From Burkholderiaceae bacterium (GTDB taxonomy: Bacteria > Pseudomonadota > Gammaproteobacteria > Burkholderiales > Burkholderiaceae), in contig CANFOL010000010.1 of assembly GCA_947448695.1 (NCBI GenBank), forward strand, positions 1 through 64,000: a stretch of DNA of 64,000 nt, read 5' to 3'. The stretch's first letter is position 1. The number at the start of each line of letters is the position of its first letter. This document shows positions 6,425 to 17,571 of the stretch, in pieces. The translations under genes and the position numbers were made by a program. A model generated the notes under the pieces. That model saw only the letters and a program-made list of their open reading frames with translations. It was not told where the DNA came from and searched no databases.

Positions 6425-9085
6425 ATGGAACAAGCCGCTAAAGAAACAATACCCGTATCACTCGAAGATGAAATGCGGCGGTCCTATTTGGACTACGCAA
6501 TGAGCGTCATCGTTGGACGCGCCCTCCCTGACGCTAGAGATGGATTAAAACCCGTTCATCGCAGGGTTTTATTTGCCATGCACGAACTCAATAACGACTG
6601 GAATAGGGCTTATAAGAAGTCTGCTCGTATTGTGGGTGACGTGATTGGTAAGTACCATCCCCATGGTGATACAGCGGTTTATGACACGATTGTTCGAATG
6701 GCGCAGGACTTTTCCTTAAGATATATGTTGGTCGATGGTCAAGGAAACTTTGGGTCTGTTGACGGTGATAATGCTGCGGCGATGCGTTACACCGAAATTC
6801 GTTTGGCAAAAATTGCACATGAGTTACTCGCGGATTTAGAAAAGGAAACGGTCGACTTTGGTCCTAACTACGATGGTAGCGAGCAAGAGCCTTTAATTCT
6901 TCCGGCAAAAATCCCTAATTTATTGATTAATGGATCTTCTGGTATTGCTGTGGGTATGGCAACCAATATTCCGCCTCACAATATTGATGAAGTCATTAGC
7001 GCTGGTATTTATTTATTAGAAAATCCTGAATGTGATATCGAGGAGCTTATTAATTTAGTACCTGCCCCTGATTTTCCAACGGGCGGCACGATTTATGGAG
7101 TTCAAGGGGTTCGCGAAGGCTATAGAACTGGGCGTGGCAGGGTTATTATGCGTGCAAAAACGCATTTTGAAGATATGGAAAAAGGTCAACGTCAATCGAT
7201 CATCGTTGACGAGCTGCCTTACCAGGTCAACAAAAAGAACCTTCTAGAGCGTATTGCAGAATTAGTCATTGAGAAAAAAGTTGAGGGTATCTCAGATATC
7301 CGAGATGAGTCTGACAAGTCAGGTATGCGCGTTGTGATTGAACTTAAGCGCGGCGAAGTCCCTGAGGTTGTTCTTAATAACCTTTATAAAAATACACAAT
7401 TACAAGATAACTTTGGTATGAATATGGTGGCTTTGGTGGATAACCAGCCTCGCTTGTTAAATTTAAAACAATTGCTAGAGTGTTTCTTAAGACATCGCCG
7501 TGAAGTAGTTACAAGAAGAACATTATTCGAGTTAAGAAAAGCCAGAGATCGTGGCCATGTGCTGGAAGGTTTGGCGGTTGCATTAGCGAATATTGATGAA
7601 TTTATCGCCTTGATCAAAGCTGCCTCCACGCCACCAGAAGCGAAAAAAGAGTTGCTTTTGCAAACTTGGGACTCTAGTGTGGTGCGTGAAATGTTAACGC
7701 GTTCAGCGATGGAAACTCAGGGTGGAACAGCTGCATACCGTCCTGATCGATTGCCGGCCAATTTAGGTTTACAGCCTGATGGTTTGTATCGTTTATCAGA
7801 AGATCAAGCTCAGGAAATTTTGCAAATGCGCCTTCAGCGTTTAACGGGTCTTGAGCAAGACAAAATTGTGGATGAATACAAAGAGGTCATGGCCGAGATT
7901 TCTGACTTGTTAGACCTTTTGGCTAAACCGGATCGTGTGACTGAAGTGATTCGTTCAGAACTTTTGGAGTCAAAAAAAGAATTCGGGCAAGAGGGTTCAG
8001 ATAATGGTCGTCGTTCAGTTATAGAAATGAATGCCACTGAACTCTTCACAGAGGATCTGATTACACCTCAAGATCTGGTTGTTACCTTATCGAATACTGG
8101 CTATATGAAGAGTCAGCCATTAACTGAATATAAGGCACAAAAACGTGGTGGTCGAGGAAAATCAGCAACGACCACAAAAGATGAAGATTGGATATCTACT
8201 TTATTTGTGGCCAATACGCATGACACGATACTTTGTTTCTCTGATCGAGGTCGTTTGTATTGGTTAAAAGTATGGGAAGTACCTGCTGGAAGTAGAACTT
8301 CAAGGGGTAAACCCATTATCAATATGTTCCCGCTGGAACCGAATGAAAAAATCACGACAATTTTGCCTATTAAGGGTTATGTAGAGAATCAATATGTATT
8401 TATGGCAACACGTTTTGGTGTGGTCAAAAAATCTCGCTTAAGTGATTTCTCTAACCCACGCAAAGCCGGCATTATTGCTGTAGATTTAGATGATGGTGAT
8501 ATTTTGGTAGGTGCTGCCATTACGCATGGTAATGAAGATGTGATGTTATTTTCAGATGCTGGGAAAGCTGTTCGCTTTGATGAAAACGATGTAAGGCCAA
8601 TGGGTAGGACTGCTAGAGGTGTTCGTGGTATGAACCTCGCTCAGGGTCAAGAAGTCATCGCCATGTTGGTGGCCCCGAATGAAGCAGATGCAGAGCTATT
8701 GGCCCAAGCTGGGACTTTGCCAAGCGTTTTAACAGCCACTGAAAATGGTTATGGTAAACGGACGCCATTAGCTGAATATACGCGTCATGGTCGTGGCACG
8801 AAAGGTATGATTGCCATACAAACCACTGAAAGAAATGGCAAGTTAGTTGCTGCATCATTGGTGATAGAGGTTGATCAGATCATGTTAATTACGACGGGCG
8901 GTATATTAGTCAGAACACGAGTTTCTGAAATTCGAGAAATGGGGCGGTCGACACAAGGCGTCACCCTCATTAATGTAGATTCAGGTACAGTGTTATCTGG
9001 ATTGCAACGCATTGCAGAAAGTGAAGATGACGATATTGACGACGAAGATTCTGCCGGTGACGAATTACCTACCGTTAGTGAATAA
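6425..9085 (+). CDS. gyrA: DNA gyrase subunit A
   Basis: Type II topoisomerase subunit of 886 residues introducing negative supercoils with GyrB. Numbering matches E. coli at the active site: RYTEIRL places the catalytic Tyr at 122, and [13 protein letters not shown] gives Thr83 and Asp87 in the quinolone-resistance region. Thr83 is normal in many non-enteric proteobacteria. The GyrA box is QKRGGRGKS near residue 563, separating it from ParC, and six beta-pinwheel blades plus an acidic tail ([15 protein letters not shown]) follow. No Shine-Dalgarno is visible, and the candidate -10 ends 6 nt before the ATG. It heads the serC-pheA run, 35 nt upstream. Confidence 0.97.
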   Translation: MEQAAKETIPVSLEDEMRRSYLDYAMSVIVGRALPDARDGLKPVHRRVLFAMHELNNDWNRAYKKSARIVGDVIGKYHPHGDTAVYDTIVRMAQDFSLRYMLVDGQGNFGSVDGDNAAAMRYTEIRLAKIAHELLADLEKETVDFGPNYDGSEQEPLILPAKIPNLLINGSSGIAVGMATNIPPHNIDEVISAGIYLLENPECDIEELINLVPAPDFPTGGTIYGVQGVREGYRTGRGRVIMRAKTHFEDMEKGQRQSIIVDELPYQVNKKNLLERIAELVIEKKVEGISDIRDESDKSGMRVVIELKRGEVPEVVLNNLYKNTQLQDNFGMNMVALVDNQPRLLNLKQLLECFLRHRREVVTRRTLFELRKARDRGHVLEGLAVALANIDEFIALIKAASTPPEAKKELLLQTWDSSVVREMLTRSAMETQGGTAAYRPDRLPANLGLQPDGLYRLSEDQAQEILQMRLQRLTGLEQDKIVDEYKEVMAEISDLLDLLAKPDRVTEVIRSELLESKKEFGQEGSDNGRRSVIEMNATELFTEDLITPQDLVVTLSNTGYMKSQPLTEYKAQKRGGRGKSATTTKDEDWISTLFVANTHDTILCFSDRGRLYWLKVWEVPAGSRTSRGKPIINMFPLEPNEKITTILPIKGYVENQYVFMATRFGVVKKSRLSDFSNPRKAGIIAVDLDDGDILVGAAITHGNEDVMLFSDAGKAVRFDENDVRPMGRTARGVRGMNLAQGQEVIAMLVAPNEADAELLAQAGTLPSVLTATENGYGKRTPLAEYTRHGRGTKGMIAIQTTERNGKLVAASLVIEVDQIMLITTGGILVRTRVSEIREMGRSTQGVTLINVDSGTVLSGLQRIAESEDDDIDDEDSAGDELPTVSE

Positions 9086-9120
9086 TCTGATGATTCGCTA
9101 ACACTTGCAGGGTAATATTT

Positions 9121-10218
9121 ATGCCATTTGAACATCGTATATATAACTTCGCTCCAGGTCCTGCAACACTTCCTGAGGAAGTCCTAGAGGCCGCAGGTAA
9201 AGATATGCTTTTGTGGCAAGGTTTAGGCGCTGGCGTAATGGAAGTAAGTCATCGAAGTCCAGCTTTTATGAATTGTTATCAAGAGGCCTTGCAAAATCTC
9301 ATTGATTTAATGCAGATTCCATCCAATTACAAAGTCTTGTTTTTGCAAGGTGGGGCCATTGGTCAGAATGCAGCGATTCCCATGAATCTGATGAACTTGG
9401 CAAAGAAAAGCCCTCAGGCTGATTTTATTGTTTCAGGCGTATGGACTCAAAAATCGGTTGCTGAGGCAAGTAAATATGGTATTGCCAGAATTGCCGCCAC
9501 CAGCAAAGAGCAGAATTTTTATTGCGTGCCACCAAGATCATCTTGGGATCTATCACCTGATTCTGCATACGTTCATATTTGCGAAAATGAAACTGTTGGT
9601 GGAGTTGAGTTCTCACAAACGCCTGACGTAGGAAATATTCCCTTAGTTGCAGATATCTCCAGTAATATTCTTTCACGAGAAATTGATGTGAGCCGTTATG
9701 GTGTTTTATTTGCGGGTGCCCAAAAAAATATCGGGCCTGCTGGTGTGACGATTGTTATTGTGCGTGAAGACTTAATTGGACATACCATGTCGATTACGCC
9801 GACGATTTGGGATTGGCAAGTCCAGGCGAATAACGACTCCATGATTAATACACCGACAACCTTTGCAATTTATATGGCTGGCGAAGTATTTAAATGGTTA
9901 AAAAAATCGGGTGGTGTTGCGCAGATGGAAAAATTGAATCAACAAAAATCGCAGCTTTTATACGATGTTTTAGATCAGAGTTCATTATATGAAGGACGAG
10001 TCCATAAAGATTCGCGCTCAAGAATGAATGTCACCTTTTATTTACGCGATGAATCATTATTTGATACTTTCCTAAAGCAAGCTAGTGATGCTGGTATGAC
10101 TGGTTTAAAAGGACATAAGAGTGTTGGTGGAATGCGGGCTAGTATCTATAATGCTATGCCGCTGGCAGGAGTGGAATGTTTAGCTCAATTTATGCGTGAA
10201 TTTGAGAGGCGAGCGTAA
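9121..10218 (+). CDS. serC: Phosphoserine aminotransferase
   Basis: PLP-dependent class V aminotransferase of 365 residues for serine and pyridoxal synthesis. Landmarks are YNFAPGPATLPEEVL at the N-terminus, EVSHRSPAF, the PLP lysine in FAGAQKNIGPAG (about Lys202) and the C-terminal GHKSVGGMRASIYNAMP. AGGGTAA upstream serves as ribosome site. The stop overlaps the next ATG by 1 nt (TAATG), which indicates translational coupling to pheA. Confidence 0.96.
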   Translation: MPFEHRIYNFAPGPATLPEEVLEAAGKDMLLWQGLGAGVMEVSHRSPAFMNCYQEALQNLIDLMQIPSNYKVLFLQGGAIGQNAAIPMNLMNLAKKSPQADFIVSGVWTQKSVAEASKYGIARIAATSKEQNFYCVPPRSSWDLSPDSAYVHICENETVGGVEFSQTPDVGNIPLVADISSNILSREIDVSRYGVLFAGAQKNIGPAGVTIVIVREDLIGHTMSITPTIWDWQVQANNDSMINTPTTFAIYMAGEVFKWLKKSGGVAQMEKLNQQKSQLLYDVLDQSSLYEGRVHKDSRSRMNVTFYLRDESLFDTFLKQASDAGMTGLKGHKSVGGMRASIYNAMPLAGVECLAQFMREFERRA

Positions 10219-11303
10219 TGACCAGTGAGGCAAAACGTCTAGAGCCATTACGTCAGAGAATTGACGAGATTGATCGTGACTTGTTGGATTTACTCGCGAA
10301 GCGAGCTCAAATTGCTTTGGATGTTGGGCATGTAAAACAAGAATTTGGATCAGTTGTGTACCGACCTGAGCGTGAGCAACAAGTTCTTGATAAAGTTGCC
10401 ACCAATAATCCTGGCCCGTTGAAGAGTGCTGGGGTTCAGGCTATTTGGCGAGAGATTATGTCTGCCTGTCGCGCCATAGAGGGCGATATGAAAATCGCTT
10501 ATTTAGGACCTGTCGGAACTTTTTCTGAAGCTGCAACATTGCAATTTTTTGGACATTCAGTCGATTTGCAGCCAATGCCGAGCTTGGACCAAGTTTTTCG
10601 TTCCGTTGAAACAGGTCAAAGCCAATATGGCGTGGTACCTATTGAAAACTCCTCTGAGGGTGCAATATCAAGAACTTTGGATTTATTACTAGAATCATCA
10701 CTCTTGATTACAGGGGAGATATCGATTCCGGTTTCGCATACTCTAATGAGTAAGTCGGGTAATTTAGATGGAGTGACGCACGTCCTTGCGCACCCGCAAG
10801 CATTAGCGCAATGCCAACATTGGTTAACTCAACACGCACCGCAATTGCATCGTGAAGCCATCAGTAGTAATGCTCAGGCGGCTTTGGATGCATCTCATAA
10901 TTCGGAATTTGCTGCAATTGCAAGTATTACAGCCGCAAATACTTATGGTTTAAATATCATTCAAGAGGGTATCCAAGATGACGCCCACAATCGTACGCGA
11001 TTTGTTGTGATTGGAAATCACATGGCGAGTAAAACAAATAAAGATCAAACATCACTCATTCTTTCAGTAAAGAATGAGGCTGGAGCTGTTTATAAGTTAC
11101 TAGAGCCATTTGCCAAGCATGGCGTATCAATGACACGCTTTGAATCAAGACCTGCTAGAAAAGGAACTTGGGAATATCATTTTTATATTGATATAGAGGG
11201 TCATCAAGAGGAGGCGAGTGTGTCTGCTGCGCTTGAGGCATTAAAAAATATTACCGCTTTTTATAAATGTTTAGGTTCATATCCAAGAAGTAGTCATCGA
11301 TGA
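10218..11303 (+). CDS. pheA: Bifunctional chorismate mutase / prephenate dehydratase
   Basis: The 361-residue protein converts chorismate to phenylpyruvate. An AroQ-type mutase (residues ~8-90, [20 protein letters not shown]) precedes the dehydratase (~95-270, YLGPVGTFSEAA and the TRF motif in NRTRFVVIG). A C-terminal ACT domain with ESRPARKGTWEYHFYID binds phenylalanine for feedback inhibition. It overlaps serC by 1 nt and hisC by 4 nt. Confidence 0.96.
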   Translation: MTSEAKRLEPLRQRIDEIDRDLLDLLAKRAQIALDVGHVKQEFGSVVYRPEREQQVLDKVATNNPGPLKSAGVQAIWREIMSACRAIEGDMKIAYLGPVGTFSEAATLQFFGHSVDLQPMPSLDQVFRSVETGQSQYGVVPIENSSEGAISRTLDLLLESSLLITGEISIPVSHTLMSKSGNLDGVTHVLAHPQALAQCQHWLTQHAPQLHREAISSNAQAALDASHNSEFAAIASITAANTYGLNIIQEGIQDDAHNRTRFVVIGNHMASKTNKDQTSLILSVKNEAGAVYKLLEPFAKHGVSMTRFESRPARKGTWEYHFYIDIEGHQEEASVSAALEALKNITAFYKCLGSYPRSSHR

Positions 11304-12427
11304 GTACAAAGAAAATAAATCAATTTGGCCTAGAGCAAGTTAGAAATATTGCGCCCTATATTGGTGGTAAACCAATCAGTGAAGTAGCGCGCCAATTTAA
11401 TTTGGTAGAAGATCAAATTGTAAAATTAGCCTCGAATGAAAATCCCTTAGGTATTCCAGAGTCTGCAAAGGTCGCCATGATGGCGGTGATGCATGACTTA
11501 GGGCGTTATCCTGACTCTAATGGATTCGAACTCAAACAAGTTTTAGCACGAAAAAACCAAGTTCCGGACAATTGGATTACTCTTGGTAATGGCAGTAATG
11601 ATATTTTAGAACTTGCTACCCGATCTGTTGCACAAACAGGTAGTGAGATTATTTTCTCTAAGCATGCATTTGCGGTATATCCACTCGCAACTCAGGCAGT
11701 GGGAGCAAAAGCGATTGTGATTGATCCAACGCCAGAAGATTTAGGCCATGATTTGGATGCGATGGTCGCTGCCATTACAGAAAATACCAAACTTATTTTT
11801 GTCGCAAATCCTAACAATCCAACCGGTAGTTTTATACCGGGTCACGAGATCGAACATTTTCTTGGTCAAGTACCGAGCCATATTGTGGTTGTTTTGGATG
11901 AGGCTTATAACGAATACCTTAAGCCTGAACAACAATATGATGCCATTGCGATGGCCCGTAAGTACCCTAATTTAATTGTATCTAGAAGTTTTTCTAAAGC
12001 CTATGGTTTGGCTGGCTTGCGTTTAGGATATGCAGTTTCTCAGGAAGAGTTAACTGATTTAATGAATCGCATTCGACAGCCATTTAATGTCAACTCTTTA
12101 GCGCAAGCAGCAGCGATTGCGGCATTTCAAGATATTGAATTTTTAGAGCGAGGCGCCAAATTAAATCAAGAAGGTTATCAACAATTATCCGAAGCCTTCG
12201 AGCAGATGCACTTACACTATTTGCCTTCTGCCGGTAATTTCATTCTTGTGCAAGTTGGCGATGATGATGGCGCAGGAACTCGAGTGAATCTAGAATTACT
12301 TAAACAAGGCATTATTGTTCGTCCTGTAGATAATTATGGTTTGCCGAAGTTTTTACGAGTCTCCATCGGCTTGCCAAAAGAGAATGCAGCTTTTTTAGTT
12401 GCGCTTAAAAAAGCGCTTAATAAATAA
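11300..12427 (+). CDS. hisC: Histidinol-phosphate / aromatic aminotransferase
   Basis: Class I/II PLP aminotransferase of 375 residues. Motifs are KLASNENPLG, NPNNPTG, LDEAYNEY, the PLP lysine in SRSFSKAYGLAGLRLGY (Lys233) and RPVDNYGLPKFLRVSIG. Lying between pheA and tyrA, this hisC paralogue probably works in phenylalanine/tyrosine transamination as well as, or instead of, histidine synthesis; that role is inferred from position. ATGA overlap with pheA. Confidence 0.92.
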   Translation: MSTKKINQFGLEQVRNIAPYIGGKPISEVARQFNLVEDQIVKLASNENPLGIPESAKVAMMAVMHDLGRYPDSNGFELKQVLARKNQVPDNWITLGNGSNDILELATRSVAQTGSEIIFSKHAFAVYPLATQAVGAKAIVIDPTPEDLGHDLDAMVAAITENTKLIFVANPNNPTGSFIPGHEIEHFLGQVPSHIVVVLDEAYNEYLKPEQQYDAIAMARKYPNLIVSRSFSKAYGLAGLRLGYAVSQEELTDLMNRIRQPFNVNSLAQAAAIAAFQDIEFLERGAKLNQEGYQQLSEAFEQMHLHYLPSAGNFILVQVGDDDGAGTRVNLELLKQGIIVRPVDNYGLPKFLRVSIGLPKENAAFLVALKKALNK

Positions 12428-12446
12428 GTTCCCCAGAAGCTAGCTC

Positions 12447-13325
12447 GTGAAATCTCAATCAACAGATTCTACTTTTCCAACGGTCGGTATCATTGGCGTA
12501 GGGCTTATTGGCGGTTCCTTGGGCCTAGCCCTTAAAAAAGCTGGAATGACCAAAAAAGTTCTTGGCGTTGGGAGAACTGAATCAAATCTTCAAGTCGCAA
12601 AACAACTCGGCCAAATTGACGAGATAGTTGATCTGCAAACACTCGCAGAAGAAAGCGACTTAATGATTGTTTGTGTGCCTGTTGCAAAGACCAAGGAAGT
12701 TCTGCAAGCGATACATCCTTATTTGACTAAAGATAAGATCATCATTGATGTTGGCAGTACGAAAATGGATGTGGTAGCCTGTGCGAAAGAAGTTTTAGGT
12801 GATCAGGTAGCGCAGTTTATTCCTTGCCATCCCATCGCTGGTGGAGCGCAGCATGGTGCAGTTGCGGCAAAAGTTGATTTATTTAAAAACAAACAAATCA
12901 TGATATGTCCGCTCCTTGAAAATACATCTGTGAATGTGCAGCGCATAGAACAATGTTGGCAGTCACTTGGTGCTCAGGTATATAAAATGTCTGCAATTGA
13001 GCATGATCATATCTTTGCAGCAGTTTCGCATTTGCCTCATGTCTTATCCTATGCTCTTATGTTGCAGATTGCTAATGCCGAAGATGCTCAAAAGAAATTT
13101 GTGCACGCTGGCGCAGGGTTTAGAGACTTCACAAGAATTGCCGGATCAAGTCCTGAGATGTGGACAGATATTTCATTAGCGAACAAAGATGCCATTTTGA
13201 AAGAGTTAGACGCATATCTTTTGATTCTAGAGAGAATGAAAACGGCGATGCAGAACAATGATGGGGCAGCACTACAAAAAATGTATCAAATCGCAAGTAA
13301 CTCGCGTAATGACTGGCAGGGCTAA
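12447..13325 (+). CDS. tyrA: Prephenate dehydrogenase
   Basis: NAD(P)-dependent oxidative decarboxylase of 292 residues making 4-hydroxyphenylpyruvate or arogenate-derived tyrosine. The Rossmann motif is [25 protein letters not shown] and [14 protein letters not shown] carry family histidines, and [15 protein letters not shown] is the C-terminal signature. The start is a GTG 19 nt after hisC; no stronger alternative keeps the Rossmann motif N-terminal. One base separates its stop from aroA. Confidence 0.94.
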   Translation: MKSQSTDSTFPTVGIIGVGLIGGSLGLALKKAGMTKKVLGVGRTESNLQVAKQLGQIDEIVDLQTLAEESDLMIVCVPVAKTKEVLQAIHPYLTKDKIIIDVGSTKMDVVACAKEVLGDQVAQFIPCHPIAGGAQHGAVAAKVDLFKNKQIMICPLLENTSVNVQRIEQCWQSLGAQVYKMSAIEHDHIFAAVSHLPHVLSYALMLQIANAEDAQKKFVHAGAGFRDFTRIAGSSPEMWTDISLANKDAILKELDAYLLILERMKTAMQNNDGAALQKMYQIASNSRNDWQG

Positions 13326-13326
13326 G

Positions 13327-14679
13327 ATGTCTTCCAAGGCATTGCAGATTTCTCCAACTTCATCTGCCAAAGGCGAGATTCAATTACCCGGATCTAAAAG
13401 TATTTCCAATCGAGTTTTACTCTTAAGTGCTTTAGCCCAAGGGACAACTACTTTGCAGGGTTTACTCGATGCTGATGACACAAGGGTCATGCGTGATGCT
13501 CTATCCAAGTTAGGTGTGTTGCTCCGTTCTTATTCCAAGAATGAAGAAGATTTGATCGAAATCACAGGGCAGGACGGTAGATTTTCTGAATTGACAGCAG
13601 ATTTATTCATGGGTAATGCAGGAACAGCGATACGACCTTTAACTGCAGCTTTGGCCATTTTAGGAGGGGAATATCATTTGCATGGTGTTCCTCGCATGCA
13701 TGAAAGGCCAATTGCCGATCTAGTTGAAGGTTTGCGAGATATCGGCGCCAACATTGATTATCTTGGAACTAAAGGTTATCCACCGATACAAATTCATGTA
13801 GGGCATATTAAGAGCGATCAAACAGTTCAAGTTCGAGGGGATGTCTCAAGTCAATATCTCACCGCCTTATTGATGGCTTTACCTTTATTACGATCACCCA
13901 AGCCCATCCGAATTGAAGTCATTGGCGAATTGATTTCCAAGCCTTATATTGAAATCACTACGAACTTAATGGATAAATTTGGGGTGCAGGTGCACAACGA
14001 TGCATGGCAGGTTTTTACCATTCCCGCTCATGCTCAATTCGAACATGGCCCATATATTGCTCCTGGGGAATTTAAGGTTGAAGGTGATGCCTCCTCGGCA
14101 TCGTATTTTTTAGCTTTGGGTGCACTAGGCCAAGGGCCAGTGAAGGTTCGTGGCGCAGGTCGAGATAGCATTCAAGGTGACGTGGCATTTGCGCATGCTT
14201 TATCGATGATGGGCGCGAATGTTACCCAAGGATCTGATTGGATTGAAGTTCGAGGGGTTGATACGGAAGATGGGCGGTTAAGGGGAATTGATTTAGACTG
14301 TACGGCTATTCCTGATGCCGCAATGACTCTAGCGGTTTTAGGTATGTTTGCAACCGGTAAGACCCGTTTAACTGGCATTGCAAGCTGGCGTGTAAAGGAA
14401 ACTGATCGAATTGCTGCAATGGAGTGTGAGTTAACAAAATTTGGCGCAGTTGTGGAATCTGGTGATGATTTTATTTCGGTTCAGGCTCCACCAACATGGC
14501 TGATACCGCTGGGTGGGGTCGATACCTATGATGATCATCGGATGGCGATGTGTTTTTCATTAGCATCGTTTGGCCCTAATGCTTTTTTGATTAATGACCC
14601 TGATTGTGTTTCCAAAACCTTCCCTAGATACTTTGACGTTTGGGGACAATTAGTACAACCGAAAAATTTAGCCATATGA
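13327..14679 (+). CDS. aroA: 3-phosphoshikimate 1-carboxyvinyltransferase (EPSP synthase)
   Basis: The 450-residue enzyme makes EPSP from shikimate-3-phosphate and PEP. Motifs are [44 protein letters not shown] and [11 protein letters not shown]. The track start lies inside tyrA; the ATG one base after the tyrA stop gives a normal N-terminus ([10 protein letters not shown]). NAGTAIRPL carries the conserved residues of class I enzymes. Its stop overlaps cmk (ATGA). Confidence 0.96.
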   Translation: MSSKALQISPTSSAKGEIQLPGSKSISNRVLLLSALAQGTTTLQGLLDADDTRVMRDALSKLGVLLRSYSKNEEDLIEITGQDGRFSELTADLFMGNAGTAIRPLTAALAILGGEYHLHGVPRMHERPIADLVEGLRDIGANIDYLGTKGYPPIQIHVGHIKSDQTVQVRGDVSSQYLTALLMALPLLRSPKPIRIEVIGELISKPYIEITTNLMDKFGVQVHNDAWQVFTIPAHAQFEHGPYIAPGEFKVEGDASSASYFLALGALGQGPVKVRGAGRDSIQGDVAFAHALSMMGANVTQGSDWIEVRGVDTEDGRLRGIDLDCTAIPDAAMTLAVLGMFATGKTRLTGIASWRVKETDRIAAMECELTKFGAVVESGDDFISVQAPPTWLIPLGGVDTYDDHRMAMCFSLASFGPNAFLINDPDCVSKTFPRYFDVWGQLVQPKNLAI

Positions 14680-15326
14680 TTCCTGTTATTGCAATTGATG
14701 GGCCTACTGCCTCTGGTAAAGGAACGGTTGCACAGTTAGTTGCTCAGCAACTTGGGTTTCATTATTTAGATAGTGGGGCTTTATATCGTTTAGTAGGACT
14801 TGCAAGCCTTCAAGCAGGCATTGAGTTTTCGGAGCCACAGCGTTTACAAAAACTTTGCCGACAGATGGCTATTGAGTTTCGGGATGGTTGCATTTTCTTC
14901 GGCAAAGAAGACGTTACAGAGGTGATCCGTTCAGAAGAGATGGGCAAAAGAGCCTCGAGTGCAGGAGCAGTTCCCGAGGTTCGTGAGGCTTTGATTGAAC
15001 TTCAAAAAAGCTTTTTAAAGCCTCCAGGACTTGTTGCAGATGGAAGAGATATGGGGTCTGTGATCTTTCCGCAGGCCCAATTAAAGGTATTTTTGACCGC
15101 TGATGCCAAAATTCGTGCACAAAGAAGATATAAACAATTGATTGCCAAAGGAATTTCTGCTAATATAGAGGTTCTTACTAAAGATTTGGTGGAACGTGAT
15201 CTTCGAGATACTCAACGAGAAACCGCTCCATTGGTACAAAGTGAGGATGCTTTCTTGTTAGACACAACTGATCAAACTATCGACGAGGCTGTTAGTCAAA
15301 TCATAGCTTGGTATCAAAAAGTTTAG
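14676..15326 (+). CDS. cmk: Cytidylate kinase
   Basis: The 216-residue kinase phosphorylates CMP/dCMP with ATP. The P-loop is [13 protein letters not shown] at the N-terminus, with [24 protein letters not shown] and the lid region RAQRRYKQL. The upstream track start lies within aroA; the ATG in the ATGA overlap puts the P-loop at the usual place. It precedes rpsA in the conserved aroA-cmk-rpsA order. Confidence 0.96.
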   Translation: MIPVIAIDGPTASGKGTVAQLVAQQLGFHYLDSGALYRLVGLASLQAGIEFSEPQRLQKLCRQMAIEFRDGCIFFGKEDVTEVIRSEEMGKRASSAGAVPEVREALIELQKSFLKPPGLVADGRDMGSVIFPQAQLKVFLTADAKIRAQRRYKQLIAKGISANIEVLTKDLVERDLRDTQRETAPLVQSEDAFLLDTTDQTIDEAVSQIIAWYQKV

Positions 15327-15332
15327 TCAATA

Positions 15333-15374
15333 AAGTAAGTCGTTTTAAGTAAGTCGTTTGAAGTAAGTCGTTGT
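15333..15374 (+). repeat. Three tandem 14-bp repeats upstream of rpsA
   Basis: AAGTAAGTCGTTTT, AAGTAAGTCGTTTG and AAGTAAGTCGTTGT follow head to tail just past the cmk stop. The first ten to twelve bases are identical in all three. No function is evident; slippage expansion or a protein-binding array are possible. Confidence 0.85.
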
Positions 15375-15410
15375 AGTGGCCCCATCTTGAATCCTAGCGC
15401 GCCGATCAGG

Positions 15411-15439
15411 TTCTTAAAAGCGTTACAAGAAGGGATAAT
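15411..15439 (+). promoter_or_regulatory. Candidate rpsA promoter
   Basis: A GATAAT -10-like box (15434-15439, 5/6 to consensus) lies 17 nt after a weak TTCTTA. A transcript from here would have a leader of about 30-35 nt including a hairpin. Confidence 0.35.
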
Positions 15440-15450
15440 TAACCTAACCC

Positions 15451-15465
15451 GTTGGCTTAGCCAAC
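15451..15465 (+). promoter_or_regulatory. Hairpin in the rpsA translation-initiation region
   Basis: GTTGGC-TTA-GCCAAC forms a perfect 6-bp stem ending 13 nt before the rpsA ATG. No Shine-Dalgarno lies between them (AGATAAAGTAAAC). In E. coli the rpsA start is also structured and lacks a good SD, and S1 represses its own translation there; similar control is inferred. Confidence 0.5.
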
Positions 15466-15478
15466 AGATAAAGTAAAC

Positions 15479-17152
15479 ATGTCTGAATCCTTTGCAGCTC
15501 TATTTGAAGAATCATTAGCCCGTTCTAATATGAAATCTGGGCAGGTCATTTCCGCTGAAGTTGTGCGTATTGATCATAATTTTGTTGTTGTGAATGCAGG
15601 ACTTAAGTCTGAAGCATTTATTCCCGTTGAAGAATTCCATAATGATCAGGGTGAAATTGATGTTCAACCTGGTGATTTCGTATCAGTTGCGATTGATGCG
15701 TTAGAAAATGGTTATGGTGACACGATTTTATCTCGTGATAAAGCTAAACGATTAGCTTCATGGATGAATCTTGAAAAAGCTCTTGAGCAAGGCGAAATTG
15801 TTACTGGTGCTGTTACTGGTAAGGTTAAAGGTGGTTTGACTGTTATGGTCAACGGTATCCGTGCATTCTTGCCGGGTTCCTTACTCGATACACGCCCAAT
15901 TAAAGACACGTCACCATTTGAAGGTAAGACGATGGACTTTAAAGTCATCAAACTTGATCGTAAGAGAAATAACGTTGTTTTATCTCGCCGTGCTGTGGTT
16001 GAAGCAAGTCAAGGTGAAGAGCGTCAAAAACTCATGGACAACCTCAAAGAAGGAACGATTGTTCAAGGTACGATTAAAAATATCACTGACTACGGAGCAT
16101 TTGTTGATTTAGGTGGAATTGATGGCTTATTACATATTACTGACTTGGCATGGCGTCGTGTGCGTCACCCAAGCGAAGTTTTGACTGTAGGTCAAGAAGT
16201 TACTGCCAAGATATTGCGTTACGACCAAGACAAGAATCGCGTATCACTTGGTATTAAGCAATTAGGTGACGATCCATGGGTTGGTATTGCAAGAAGATAT
16301 CCACCGAATACACGTTTATTCGGTAAAGTGACTAATCTGACTGACTACGGAGCATTCGTTGAGATTGAGTCCGGTATTGAAGGTTTAGTGCACGTATCTG
16401 AAATGGATTGGACAAACAAAAATATTGCTCCAGGAAAAGCTGTGCAATTAGGCCTCGATGTTGAAGTGATGGTCTTGGATATTGATGAAGACAAGCGTCG
16501 TATCAGTCTTGGTATGAAACAATGTAAAACTAACCCTTGGGATGAGTTTGCACGAAATCATAACAAAGGCGACAAAATTTCTGGCGCGATTAAATCGATC
16601 ACGGACTTTGGTGTCTTCATCGGCTTAGATGGTGGCATTGACGGTTTAGTACATTTATCAGATATTTCTTGGAATGAAGCTGGTGAAGAAGCGGTTAAGA
16701 AATTCAAGAAAGGTGACGAGATCGATACAGTAGTGCTCGCCATTGATGTTGAGAAAGAAAGAATTTCTTTAGGTATTAAACAACTTTCTGGTGATCCGTT
16801 TAATAACTACACTGCTGAATTTGATAAAGGTGCTTTAGTTTCAGGTACCGTAAAAACGGTGGATGCTAAAGGTGCTGTTGTTGAATTAGCTCCTGAAGTT
16901 GAAGCTTATTTACGCGCTTCTGAAATTTCGACTGATCGTGTAGAAGATGCACGTTTAGCACTCAAAGAAGGCGATACTGTATCTGCGATGATTATCAATG
17001 TGGATCGTAAATCAAGAAGCATTAATCTCTCGATTAAAGCTAAAGATAATGCGGATCAACAAGAAGTGATGTCGAAGATGCAAAATGAAGCAAGTACTGG
17101 AACAACGAATCTTGGCGCTTTATTGAAGGCTAAGTTAGACAACCAGGGTTAA
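15479..17152 (+). CDS. rpsA: 30S ribosomal protein S1
   Basis: The 557-residue mRNA-binding ribosomal protein has six S1 repeats, visible as recurring G-x-V-x-x-(I/L)-T-D-(Y/F)-GAFV blocks ([59 protein letters not shown]). Each ends in RISLG-type strands. Length matches the family. A terminator follows before ihfB. The weak start context and leader hairpin fit the autoregulation known for S1. Confidence 0.98.
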   Translation: MSESFAALFEESLARSNMKSGQVISAEVVRIDHNFVVVNAGLKSEAFIPVEEFHNDQGEIDVQPGDFVSVAIDALENGYGDTILSRDKAKRLASWMNLEKALEQGEIVTGAVTGKVKGGLTVMVNGIRAFLPGSLLDTRPIKDTSPFEGKTMDFKVIKLDRKRNNVVLSRRAVVEASQGEERQKLMDNLKEGTIVQGTIKNITDYGAFVDLGGIDGLLHITDLAWRRVRHPSEVLTVGQEVTAKILRYDQDKNRVSLGIKQLGDDPWVGIARRYPPNTRLFGKVTNLTDYGAFVEIESGIEGLVHVSEMDWTNKNIAPGKAVQLGLDVEVMVLDIDEDKRRISLGMKQCKTNPWDEFARNHNKGDKISGAIKSITDFGVFIGLDGGIDGLVHLSDISWNEAGEEAVKKFKKGDEIDTVVLAIDVEKERISLGIKQLSGDPFNNYTAEFDKGALVSGTVKTVDAKGAVVELAPEVEAYLRASEISTDRVEDARLALKEGDTVSAMIINVDRKSRSINLSIKAKDNADQQEVMSKMQNEASTGTTNLGALLKAKLDNQG

Positions 17153-17162
17153 TTGGTAATGT

Positions 17163-17194
17163 ACCGCTACGCTTGCGTAGCGGTCTTTTTATTT
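17163..17194 (+). terminator. Rho-independent terminator after rpsA
   Basis: ACCGCTACG-CTTG-CGTAGCGGT is a perfect 9-bp stem followed by CTTTTTATTT. It ends before the ihfB ribosome site (AAGGA), so readthrough would feed ihfB. Confidence 0.92.
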
Positions 17195-17205
17195 AAGGAT
17201 GTTGA

Positions 17206-17568
17206 ATGATGATGACGCAAGAAACTGTAACAGCTCAGGATACAGTCATAGATACTTCAATTACTCGCTCCGAATTAGTCGAGTTATTATCAGAACAATT
17301 CCCGCAATTATTGCCTAAAGATGTTGAATTAGCAGTAAAGACCTTATTAGACACAATGACACAAGCCTTAGCTCAAGGCAAGCGAATTGAGTTACGTGGT
17401 GTCGGAAGTTTTGTATTGCATCATCGTCCTGCACGAGTGGGAAGAAATCCCAAGTCGGGTGAGCAAGTCATGATTCCAGAGAAAAAAGTTCCTCATTTTA
17501 AGCCGGGGAAAGAACTAAGAGAGCGTGTTGACTATAAAGCTACAGCTGATGTAACGAACATTGGCTAA
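17206..17568 (+). CDS. ihfB: Integration host factor subunit beta
   Basis: The product is a 120-residue DNA-bending nucleoid protein that pairs with IhfA. The HU/IHF core runs from about residue 20 ([17 protein letters not shown]) through [23 protein letters not shown] to the signature [11 protein letters not shown]. An N-terminal extension of ~18 residues ([18 protein letters not shown]) is longer than in E. coli; three Met codons near the start and the AAGGAT site 5-8 nt upstream leave the exact start uncertain. It lies in the rpsA-ihfB-lapA order. Confidence 0.93.
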   Translation: MMMTQETVTAQDTVIDTSITRSELVELLSEQFPQLLPKDVELAVKTLLDTMTQALAQGKRIELRGVGSFVLHHRPARVGRNPKSGEQVMIPEKKVPHFKPGKELRERVDYKATADVTNIG

Positions 17569-17571
17569 TCA

